From NCBI GenBank assembly GCA_019119995.1, contig DWVY01000065.1, forward strand, positions 1 to 64,000: DNA of 64,000 nt, read 5' to 3'. Under the pieces are notes generated by a model that ran no database searches, was not told where the DNA came from, and saw nothing but the letters and a program-made list of their open reading frames with translations. This document shows, one piece after another, positions 53,829 to 64,000 of this stretch (within the stretch, counting starts at the first letter, position 1; each line of letters begins with the position of its first letter). The DNA comes from Candidatus Mediterraneibacter faecavium. GTDB taxonomy: Bacteria > Bacillota > Clostridia > Lachnospirales > Lachnospiraceae. The translations under genes and the position numbers were made by a program.

Positions 53829-54941
53829 ATGGAATCGTTTATCAAGGGCATGGATGTCTCCTCGCTGAAAGAACTGGAAGAGCTGGGAGCAAAATACTAC
53901 AAAGGCGGACAGGAGAAGGAGCTTCTGGAAATATTGAAAGAATATGGTGTGAACTCGATCCGTTTAAGATTATGGAATGATCCGTACAGCGGGTCGGGGG
54001 TTCCGTACGGTGCGGGCACCAATGACCTTAAGACGACGACAGAGCTTGCGAAGCGGGTTCTTGCTAAAGGAATGGGATTTCTGCTCGATCTGCATTACAG
54101 TGATTTCTGGGCGGATCCGGGCAAGCAGCGTATCCCGAAAGCATGGCGCGGCATGGATGTGCCGCAGCTTGAGCAGACTGTATATGATTACACCAGGCAG
54201 GTGCTTGTCTCGCTGAAGGAGCAGGATGCGTTCCCGACGATGATACAGGTCGGAAATGAGCTCTCAAACGGTCTGCTCTGGCCTTACGGGAAAGTGCCGC
54301 AGTACGATAATATCGCGCGGTTTATAAACGCCGGGATCCGGGCGGTCAGAAGCGTGGATCCGGATCTTCCGGTCATGCTGCACCTGGATAACGGCGGCAA
54401 TAATGCCCTCTACAGAGAGTGGTTTGACGAGTTTATGAAGCGGGGAGAGGAGTTCGAGGTGATCGGACTGTCCTATTATCCGTTCTGGCACGGAACTCTG
54501 CAGGATCTTGAGGACAATATGCATGACATTTCCGACAGGTACAGAAAAGAACTGATCGTGGCGGAAGTGTCCATGGGGCATACGATGGAAGAATATGCAT
54601 CTTACGAACAGCTCGGAGAGAACGAGCGCAAAGGCATGGCGACGAAGCCGGAACTTGCCGCGAAGGTGGAGTATCCGATGACGCCGGAAGGCCAGAGTGA
54701 CTTCATGCAGGATTTCCTCACAAGGATCTCGAGAGTGAAAGGAACCCGTGGATTTTATTACTGGGAGCCGGGCTGGCTTCCGGTGCCCGGCAGCGGCTGG
54801 GCGAATGAAGCGGCGCTCGCCTACATTGAGGAGAAAGGCCCGGGCGGAAACGAGTGGGCCAATCAGGCGCTCTTTAACTACAGGGGAAATGCCCTGAAAG
54901 CGCTTGATACGGTCCGGGATTTTGTGACAGTTCAGTCTTAA
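53829..54941 (+). CDS. ganB: GH53 endo-beta-1,4-galactanase
   Basis: A 370-residue TIM-barrel arabinogalactan endo-galactanase. The acid/base is probably Glu144 in QVGNELSNG and the nucleophile Glu246 in IVAEVSMGH; FIKGMDVSSL and NSIRLRLWNDPY are family hallmarks. There is no signal peptide, so it should act in the cytoplasm on imported galacto-oligosaccharides, unlike the secreted Bacillus GanB. A ribosome site AGAAAGGA precedes the ATG. It is the family-defining gene for this locus. Confidence 0.93.
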   Translation: MESFIKGMDVSSLKELEELGAKYYKGGQEKELLEILKEYGVNSIRLRLWNDPYSGSGVPYGAGTNDLKTTTELAKRVLAKGMGFLLDLHYSDFWADPGKQRIPKAWRGMDVPQLEQTVYDYTRQVLVSLKEQDAFPTMIQVGNELSNGLLWPYGKVPQYDNIARFINAGIRAVRSVDPDLPVMLHLDNGGNNALYREWFDEFMKRGEEFEVIGLSYYPFWHGTLQDLEDNMHDISDRYRKELIVAEVSMGHTMEEYASYEQLGENERKGMATKPELAAKVEYPMTPEGQSDFMQDFLTRISRVKGTRGFYYWEPGWLPVPGSGWANEAALAYIEEKGPGGNEWANQALFNYRGNALKALDTVRDFVTVQS

Positions 54942-54983
54942 GGCTGCAGTGCGGTTTGCGGATAGCGCGGACAGGACTGTTAC
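54924..54983. repeat. Dispersed palindromic repeat copy overlapping the GH53 stop
   Basis: GTGACAGTTCAGTC (54924-54937) faces GGACAGGACTGTTAC near 54969-54983. The central GCGGATAGCGCGG matches copies at 2594 and 51204. The repeat covers the end of the GH53 coding sequence. Confidence 0.45.
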
Positions 54984-55020
54984 GAGAGTTTTACAGAAAC
55001 AGAAAGGTTTGGTACATAAC

Positions 55021-56874
55021 ATGGACAAGTTTGTTGTAAATATAATTCATCGTCCCGAGATGGTGCCGGAGTACGCTGAGAAGGTGACCGGCCACGGGAA
55101 AGAGGAGGATATCGGAAGGAAGTCTCTTCTCACAGAGTCTCTCGATATCTTTAAATTCCAGCAGGAGACTGCGCATAAGAACGGACTCAAGACGACGATC
55201 CAGATGACATACGCTTCTCTCTTCAATGAAGAGGCGATCCAGATCGCGAAGGAAGACCACGAGAAATACGGCGATGAGATCGCATTGTCGCTCCTCGGAC
55301 TGCCGTGTACGGAGTTCCGTGAGAAATATAAGACGAAAGATTTCTGTATCTGGATGTTCTCTATGGAGGATAAGAAATCGATCGTGGATGACGTGTTCGG
55401 GAAATTTTATGACACATTCGGCTTCTATCCGGAGTCAACAGGCTCCTACTATATGGACGCAGAGCTGACAAACTATATTAAGGAGAAATACCCGTCCGTA
55501 AAATGTGCGATTGCCACATGCTGGGAAGAGGGACCGAAGGCATACCATACGTGCAACAATTCGTGGTACACGCTGTTTGACGGCGGCCCGTGGAATCCGT
55601 GGATCCCGTCAAAGCAGAATACTCATGCTCCGGCGGCAAATGAGGCGGAGGACAGCGGTATTGTCGCGATCCCGCATCTCTCCCGTGACCTGCTTGCATG
55701 CTATGATGGAAACGGCTCCAACTTCGGTACCCATCCCCAGAATGTGCTGCGCGGAATGATCTATGACACAAAGACATGGGAATACCCGTATCTGTACAAC
55801 CTCATCGATCAGTACCGTGCACTTGAGAAATACAACAATGGCTATGCCTACAATATGATGTTTGTAGGGCCGGGCTGGCTCAACAAGATGGGACGCTGGG
55901 AGGCTCCCTACGAACTGCTCAAGAAATCTTATGAGGATGGAATGGCATACTACGGGCAGCTCAAAAAAGAAGGAAAACTCGACGATATGACAATGGCTGA
56001 GTTCGCGGACTATTACCGTGAGAAGAAGACTTATACTGAGCCGGAGTGCGCATTGTGGAGAGATATCCTTTACGGCTCCGACAAGCAGATCTTCTGGTAC
56101 TGCGACCCGTATATGAGAGCCTGCGTCAATATGGATCAGGGAGGCGCGATCGTAGATCTGCGTCCGTATGCGGCGAAACTTAAATGGGAAGTGGGAATCG
56201 GGACAAAACATGTGCAGGATGCGTCCTATCCGTTCCTGATCCAGGAGAAATACAGAGCCGGATACTTCACACATTACGCAGGAGAGGGAACCGTGCGCAG
56301 CGCGAAACTCACCTACAAAGGCGAAGAAGTTGATCTGTGCCTGTGCCGGACAAAAGCCCATTTCTCTGAAGAAGAGATGGAAGACGGTAAGAAAAAGAGA
56401 ACCCTCACCCTTGATCCGGTGGACATTGAGTTTGCAGATCTGACTGTGAAGCTGCAGACACGGGTGATCTTCGCAGAGGGCGAGTCAGATATACAGATTG
56501 AGAGAAGTATCCTCGAGATGAGCGATCCGTCCGCAAAAGTCGAGCTCAACGAGTACATGGTGGCATGCTACGGCACGACGGAATACCCGGAGGATATGAC
56601 GGGCATCACACTTGCCTGTGCGAAAGCAGGAGAAGAGAAGACCATCAACTATGAATATAAGTGCAGGGAAGCGGATCTGGATGGCGCGGACAGCGTCAGC
56701 GCGGTGATCCCCGCGATCGAGACAAAAGTATCCATGAGCATGGATAAAAAAGAGGCGAAAGGCTATGTCCGCGAGGGATATGCATTCTCTCCGATGTTCA
56801 CGCTGGGATATACGACAGAAGTTTCAGATAAGGAGGTAGTGTCCACATGGCTCAGGCTGGAAAAGGCAGATTAA
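55021..56874 (+). CDS. Unrecognised 617-residue protein of the galactan locus
   Basis: I do not recognise the family with certainty. The N-terminal half has alternating strands and helices resembling a NodB/GH57-like deacetylase barrel (TTIQMTYASL, ALSLLGLP, GFYPESTGSYYMDAELT, CAIATCWEEG). It has many Trp, Tyr and Cys residues (NNSWYTLFDGGPWNPWIP), typical of carbohydrate-active proteins. The C-terminal half looks beta-rich. There is no signal peptide, so it is cytoplasmic. It sits between GH53 and two beta-galactosidases, so a role on galactan-derived sugars is likely by context only. ATG 55021 has AGAAAGG upstream. Confidence 0.6.
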   Translation: MDKFVVNIIHRPEMVPEYAEKVTGHGKEEDIGRKSLLTESLDIFKFQQETAHKNGLKTTIQMTYASLFNEEAIQIAKEDHEKYGDEIALSLLGLPCTEFREKYKTKDFCIWMFSMEDKKSIVDDVFGKFYDTFGFYPESTGSYYMDAELTNYIKEKYPSVKCAIATCWEEGPKAYHTCNNSWYTLFDGGPWNPWIPSKQNTHAPAANEAEDSGIVAIPHLSRDLLACYDGNGSNFGTHPQNVLRGMIYDTKTWEYPYLYNLIDQYRALEKYNNGYAYNMMFVGPGWLNKMGRWEAPYELLKKSYEDGMAYYGQLKKEGKLDDMTMAEFADYYREKKTYTEPECALWRDILYGSDKQIFWYCDPYMRACVNMDQGGAIVDLRPYAAKLKWEVGIGTKHVQDASYPFLIQEKYRAGYFTHYAGEGTVRSAKLTYKGEEVDLCLCRTKAHFSEEEMEDGKKKRTLTLDPVDIEFADLTVKLQTRVIFAEGESDIQIERSILEMSDPSAKVELNEYMVACYGTTEYPEDMTGITLACAKAGEEKTINYEYKCREADLDGADSVSAVIPAIETKVSMSMDKKEAKGYVREGYAFSPMFTLGYTTEVSDKEVVSTWLRLEKAD

Positions 56875-57062
56875 ATTACCGCTGCCCGATGTGTTTTATG
56901 AGAGATCTTGACATCGATATGTTCTATGATAAGGACAAAGACGAATATTACTGCATCCGCTGCCAGTATGTCGGCAATGAGGAGGATGTGCTTAAGAGAA
57001 ATGAAGTCGTCCGGATGAAATACGGTTCGATGATGAAACGATATAAGATGGAAGATTTCTAA
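56847..57062 (+). CDS. Small zinc-ribbon protein
   Basis: A 71-residue protein with CPMC (Cys13, Cys16) and CIRC (Cys36, Cys39), a four-cysteine zinc ribbon, and a basic C-terminal tail. It overlaps the end of the 617-residue gene by 28 nt in another frame. GGAGGT at 56832 supports the ATG 56847 start. Small zinc ribbons often bind nucleic acid or proteins; no function is known here. It could be a regulator or an accessory to the upstream protein. Confidence 0.8.
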   Translation: MAQAGKGRLNYRCPMCFMRDLDIDMFYDKDKDEYYCIRCQYVGNEEDVLKRNEVVRMKYGSMMKRYKMEDF

Positions 57063-57082
57063 ATCTGTAATTTTATGAAAGA

Positions 57083-57131
57083 AAAGTGCGTCACAGGTAT
57101 CTTGGAAAAAATACCCGGGGCGCACTTTTTG
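57083..57131. terminator. Bidirectional terminator between the galactan operon and AraC gene
   Basis: AAAAGTGCG pairs with CGCACTTTTT, with an inner GGTAT/ATACC. A and T runs on both sides suit both the plus-strand operon and the convergent AraC gene. Confidence 0.85.
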
Positions 57132-57155
57132 TGACCGCATTTTGAACAAAAGAAT

Positions 57156-57962
57156 TCAGTTCATCCGCCGGAAGTCCAGCGGCGTGGTCCCGACCGCCTT
57201 TTTAAATACAGCGATGAAATGGCTGGGATCAGTAAAACCGGTTCGTCTGGCGATATCCTGTATCTCCAGGCGGGGGCTGGTGATCAGCAGCTCTTTTGCT
57301 TTGCCAAGCCGGTATGAGGTCAGGTATTCGTAAGCAGAGCAGTTGAGATATCGGCGAAAGAGACGGGTCAGATACTGAGGGGTGATGAATACTTTACGGC
57401 TTAAATCTGTGATAGTGAGCGGAAGGGAGTAATCTCTTTCGATTTCTTTTATTACGGGAAGTACATAATTCTGATACAGAGGTTCGACGGCCGGGCTTCC
57501 CGCATGTGCGGTGTCTGCGATATTTAACAGAACGGCATAACAGTTCACGGAGAGCTGCTTGCTGTCAAGGGGGCAGTGATCGTACAGGAACAGGCTGTCA
57601 TCGATCAGCCGGGCGATCTGTATGCCCTGCATGGCACTTACGGGAATGACCTGGCGGTTCCCCATGATCTGGGGGATGCTCCGCTCGGCCGTGCCGGTAA
57701 AAGTTGCAAATCTTACGCGCCAGACAGCCTCGGATCTGCCGTAAGAATGGCGGATAAACGGAGCGATCAGCAGCCCTTCGTCCTTCTTCAGGATGTAGGT
57801 GCCGGCGGCAGTTTCAATCTTTCCGGCTCCCTGCTCTGTCTGCAGATAATGATAGAATGGATAACCAGACGGGCGCGAGACCCGATCCTGCTCCCATCCG
57901 TTCCCGAGAGACTCAAATGTATAAGGGGCGGTCACGGGGGAACTGCGGAAAACAACATTCAT
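57156..57962 (-). CDS. AraC-family regulator with cupin sensor
   Basis: A 268-residue regulator. Residues about 10-140 form an AraC-type cupin (SGYPFYHYLQTEQGAGKIE, GLLIAPFIRHSY). Residues about 170-268 form the DNA-binding domain (LSRKVFITPQYLTRLFRRYL, ARRTGFTDPSHFIAVFKKAVG). It is divergent from the GH2 gene, with 153 nt between, and probably activates GH2 and GH42. The start has GGAGGCGC upstream on its strand. Confidence 0.9.
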   Translation of the reverse strand: MNVVFRSSPVTAPYTFESLGNGWEQDRVSRPSGYPFYHYLQTEQGAGKIETAAGTYILKKDEGLLIAPFIRHSYGRSEAVWRVRFATFTGTAERSIPQIMGNRQVIPVSAMQGIQIARLIDDSLFLYDHCPLDSKQLSVNCYAVLLNIADTAHAGSPAVEPLYQNYVLPVIKEIERDYSLPLTITDLSRKVFITPQYLTRLFRRYLNCSAYEYLTSYRLGKAKELLITSPRLEIQDIARRTGFTDPSHFIAVFKKAVGTTPLDFRRMN

Positions 57963-58082
57963 AAAGCGCCTCCTGTATGATCAGTTTCAAAATATTATAT
58001 TTTCAGTTTAGCATATCATACACCGAGACGTCCAGAGTCGTTATAATAAAAGAAAATGTAACAGGATGATCGGCTGAAGTGA

Positions 58083-61193
<3,111 letters not shown>

Positions 61194-61280
61194 TGCGTGC
61201 TTTCCACAAACTATGATTTCTAAAAATACGCGGACATCATATCATACATAAAAATGCGGACGATGGAAAGGAGAACGATC

Positions 61281-63341
61281 ATGTTAGGAGGACATTTACT
61301 CCATGGCGGAGATTACAATCCGGAACAGTGGCTGGACTGCCCGGAGATTTTAGAGGAAGACATCAGACTTATGAAAGAAGCGGGCGTCAACTGTGTGACG
61401 CTGGGCGTGTTCTCGTGGGCGGTACTGGAACCGGAAGAAGGTGTATATGATTTTGACTGGCTGGAAGAGATCATTGATAATCTGGGAAAAGCGGGGATTC
61501 AGGTAATCCTTGCAACGCCGTCAGGCGCCATGCCGCACTGGCTGACACAGAAATATCCGGAGGTGATGCAGGTGCGCGCCGACGGGCAGAGGAACCTGCC
61601 GGGGAAACGGCATAATTTCTGTTATACATCGCCGGTAATGCGCGCGAAGATCACCGCTCTTGACGAAGCGCTTTCGGAGAGATTCGGGAAAAAGGAAAAT
61701 GTGATCCTCTGGCATCTGTCCAACGAGCTGGCGGGGAATTTCGGCGACGGAGCCTGTCACTGCGACTTGTGCCAGAGTGCTTTCAGAGAGTGGCTGAAAG
61801 AGAAATACGGCACGCTGGATGCGCTGAACCACGCGTGGTGGGGGCGTTTCTGGAGCCATGTATATACGGACTGGGAGCAGATCCACAGCCCGGCGCCCCA
61901 CGGGGAGACGACAGTGACCGGGCTGGAGCTTGACTGGCGCAGATTTGTCACAGACCAGATCAGCGGTTTCTGCGGCATGGAGCGGCGCGCGGTGGCAAAA
62001 TATTCAGATCTTCCTGCTACAACGAATTTTATGGACACATTCAAGAATATCGATTACAACAAACTGCAGAAAGAACTGGATATCATCTCATGGGACAGCT
62101 ATCCGTTCTGGCATGAGAGGAAGGATGAAGTGCCTACGGCGGTCCGGGCGGCTTTTAACCACAGCATGATGCGCACGATGAAGAAGAAGCCGTTCCTCCT
62201 CATGGAGAGTGTTCCGTCTGCTGTCAACTGGCGGAACAATAATCCGCTGAAACGCCCGGGGATGCATATGCTCTCCTCCATGCAGGCGGTTGCCCACGGG
62301 TCGGATTCCGTGCAGTATTTCCAGTGGAGGAAAGGCCGCGGGTCTTTTGAGAAATTCCACGGCGCGGTACTGGATCACAAGAACGGGAGTAATACACGTA
62401 CATTCCGGGATGTTGCAGAGGTTGGGAAGCGGCTGCCCGGGCTGGACCAGATCCTTGACGGAACAGTAAACCGTCCGAAGGCTGCTGTCCTCTTTGACTG
62501 GGCAAACTGGTGGGCTGTTGAAGATATCACAGGACCGAGGCTGGACTTTGACTATCCGGCCTGCGTGATCGCCCATTACCGTGCGTTCTGGGAGAAAGGC
62601 ATCGAGGCGGATATCATAGATATGGATGCGGATATCAGCGGGTATCAGCTCGTTTCTGCGCCCCTTAATTATATGTATAAATCCGGATGGGCAGAAAAAG
62701 TAAAGGTGTTCGTCGAGAACGGCGGGACTTTCGTTACTACATATTTCAGCGGTATGGCAGATGAGACAGACCTTTGCTTTACCGGACATCATCCTCTGGA
62801 GGATGTGCTGGGCGTTATGCAGGAGGAGGTCGACGCTCCGTCCGAAGAGTTTGAAAATCAGTTTGCATATAACGGTACAGAGTATCCGGCGCGGCGGATG
62901 TGCGAGATTAATCATGCGAAAGAAGGCGCAGAGGTGATTTCTTCCTACGAGCGGGATTTCTACGAAGGCTGCCCGGCGGTAACGTGCAATGCGTTCGGAA
63001 AAGGGGAGGCGTACTATCTGGCGGCAGAGTCGGATCTTGCATTCCTGCGGGCATTTTACGGAGATGTATTTCAGAGCATCGGACTGAAGAATGCGCTGGA
63101 TACGGAACTGCCTTACGGCGTGACGGTGACGGAGCGGACCGGCACTTATCCGGCTTTGGCAGATGGAGACGCGGAGACAGAAAAACACAAGGGTGTTGTG
63201 TTCGTGATGAACTTCAGGAATGAGCCAGTCTGCGTGGACGGCATCGGAAGGTGGACAGATGCAGAAAGCGGTGCGGTTTATGAGGGGAAACTGGAACTGG
63301 GAGCGTTTCAGTGCGCGGTGCTTGAGAGACAGGCCGACTGA
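61281..63341 (+). CDS. ganA: GH42 beta-galactosidase
   Basis: A 686-residue enzyme of the GanA type. The acid/base is Glu149 in WHLSNELAG and the nucleophile Glu309 in LLMESVPS. The family start GGDYNPEQW, the zinc-type Cys cluster GACHCDLC, and the trimerisation and beta domains are visible. Cytoplasmic; it removes galactose from short beta-1,4-galactosides produced by GH53. AAGGAG lies 7 nt before ATG 61281. It ends the galactan locus and is followed by a terminator. Confidence 0.94.
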   Translation: MLGGHLLHGGDYNPEQWLDCPEILEEDIRLMKEAGVNCVTLGVFSWAVLEPEEGVYDFDWLEEIIDNLGKAGIQVILATPSGAMPHWLTQKYPEVMQVRADGQRNLPGKRHNFCYTSPVMRAKITALDEALSERFGKKENVILWHLSNELAGNFGDGACHCDLCQSAFREWLKEKYGTLDALNHAWWGRFWSHVYTDWEQIHSPAPHGETTVTGLELDWRRFVTDQISGFCGMERRAVAKYSDLPATTNFMDTFKNIDYNKLQKELDIISWDSYPFWHERKDEVPTAVRAAFNHSMMRTMKKKPFLLMESVPSAVNWRNNNPLKRPGMHMLSSMQAVAHGSDSVQYFQWRKGRGSFEKFHGAVLDHKNGSNTRTFRDVAEVGKRLPGLDQILDGTVNRPKAAVLFDWANWWAVEDITGPRLDFDYPACVIAHYRAFWEKGIEADIIDMDADISGYQLVSAPLNYMYKSGWAEKVKVFVENGGTFVTTYFSGMADETDLCFTGHHPLEDVLGVMQEEVDAPSEEFENQFAYNGTEYPARRMCEINHAKEGAEVISSYERDFYEGCPAVTCNAFGKGEAYYLAAESDLAFLRAFYGDVFQSIGLKNALDTELPYGVTVTERTGTYPALADGDAETEKHKGVVFVMNFRNEPVCVDGIGRWTDAESGAVYEGKLELGAFQCAVLERQAD

Positions 63342-63372
63342 CAGAGTGAAGAATATGATAATAGAATGAGAT

Positions 63373-63406
63373 AAAAGCCGATCATCAGAAGATGGTTGGC
63401 TTTTAT
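63373..63406 (+). terminator. Terminator of the GH2-GH42 unit
   Basis: AAAAGCCGATCAT pairs with ATGGTTGGCTTTT (two G-U pairs) around CAGAAG, followed by AT-rich sequence. Confidence 0.8.
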
Positions 63407-63495
63407 ATTGACTTAATTGCCGGCGGATACTAAGATATGTTCTGAAGACGCACAGATCATGAGCAAAGTTTTTACGATAGAAAGGAAACATCACT

Positions 63496-64000
63496 ATGCA
63501 GTCATCAACAGAACTTAGAAGCCTGTTAAACCGGATCGACCACCGTGGCTATCCGGCTTACAAAGATACAAGGGGCGCCTACCAGTTCCCCGGTTATATA
63601 TTGTCTATCGACCATGTGCAGGGCGATCCGTTCGCCTCGCCGTCAAAGGTGAGCGTCCGTGTGACTGGACGTACGGCGGGATTCCCGCAGGAGCTTTATG
63701 CGGGAGATCATCAGAGGACCGCTCTTCAGGACGAGCTGACGAGGCAGTTCGGCAGTCGGGCGGAGCAGTTTGCATTTAAGGCGAAAGGTTCGGGAAAGAG
63801 CGGCCTGATCTCTGTGAGCCGCTGCTGTCAGGAAGTGCTGGAGCGCACGGCGTGCCGCATCGACCCGAAGAGCGGAGATATCGTGCTGCGCATGGAGATC
63901 GGATTCCCGGCAAACGGGCGGACGATCAATGCAAGAGAGCTGGAGAAGATCCTCTTTGACTTCGTGCCGGAGTGCGTGAAACACGCGCTCTTCTATAAAA
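63496..64000 (+). CDS. ABC-class ATPase (COG3044 type), truncated by the window
   Basis: The first 168 residues of a predicted ABC-class ATPase (PF09818), normally about 560 long. The N-terminal pattern IDHRGYPAYKDTRGAYQF, SIDHVQGDPFASPSKV and the GSGKSG P-loop-like stretch are family hallmarks. The function of the family is unknown. The ATG follows AAAGGA. The rest lies beyond the window. Confidence 0.85.
   Translation, partial: MQSSTELRSLLNRIDHRGYPAYKDTRGAYQFPGYILSIDHVQGDPFASPSKVSVRVTGRTAGFPQELYAGDHQRTALQDELTRQFGSRAEQFAFKAKGSGKSGLISVSRCCQEVLERTACRIDPKSGDIVLRMEIGFPANGRTINARELEKILFDFVPECVKHALFYK

Overview
This window looks like a chromosomal segment of a spore-forming, anaerobic, gut-type Clostridia, most likely a Lachnospiraceae. 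The reasons are the sporulation genes (a SipL-like protein and spoIIR), the murB-rapZ-whiA-HPr gene order, a type III glutamine synthetase, an AAA-ATPase/PDDEXK protein of the kind abundant in Lachnospiraceae, several plant-glycan utilisation loci, strong GGAGG ribosome sites and moderate GC content. No phage, transposase or CRISPR array was seen.

Layout. 1-524: repeat- and hairpin-rich DNA without a convincing gene. 525-6932: housekeeping and sporulation genes (PrcB-domain lipoprotein, sipL, ispE, GntR regulator, spoIIR, CDF metal transporter, acyl-ACP thioesterase). 6965-12596: a sugar locus with a divergent AraC regulator (GH2 glycosidase, GPH symporter, esterase). 12923-18927: a second locus with a PocR/AraC regulator and an isomerase, FGGY kinase, mutarotase-like protein and class II aldolase, which together form a complete aldose-to-triose route of unknown substrate. 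19014-23471: three overlapping genes (AAA-ATPase/nuclease-like, HSL-type esterase, condensation-type membrane acyltransferase). 23480-28587: HAD phosphatase, glmM, a roughly 370-nt palindromic intergenic element, an amidase and a CorC-type protein. 28771-32883: murB-rapZ-whiA-HPr-like plus a lipid kinase. 33068: tRNA-Glu(CTC). 33340-34741: a lipoprotein and a cysteine hydrolase. 35043-46608: a YesM/YesN-type two-component system, an LplABC-like importer, a Nif3-like protein, three consecutive PF00756 esterases and an MBL-fold hydrolase. 46759-49967: fba and type III glutamine synthetase. 50176-63341: a galactan locus (LacI, frameshifted MalF-type permease, MalG-type permease, cytoplasmic GH53, an unrecognised 617-aa protein, a zinc-ribbon protein, AraC, GH2 and GH42 beta-galactosidases). 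63496-end: a truncated ABC-class ATPase.

How the genes work together. The galactan locus is close to Bacillus ganRSPQAB. Imported galacto-oligosaccharides would be cut inside the cell by GH53 and trimmed by the two beta-galactosidases. Here the usual binding-protein gene is absent and the first permease is broken by one extra T in a T6 run. The two-component/ABC/esterase locus has three esterases but no glycosidase, which suggests a heavily acylated ligand whose backbone is degraded elsewhere.

The most unusual non-coding content is (i) the long palindrome at 25937-26305, whose right arm recurs at 1-95, and (ii) a family of short intergenic repeats around GCGGGCTGAACTGTTAC, often palindromic, seen at several places just upstream of genes.
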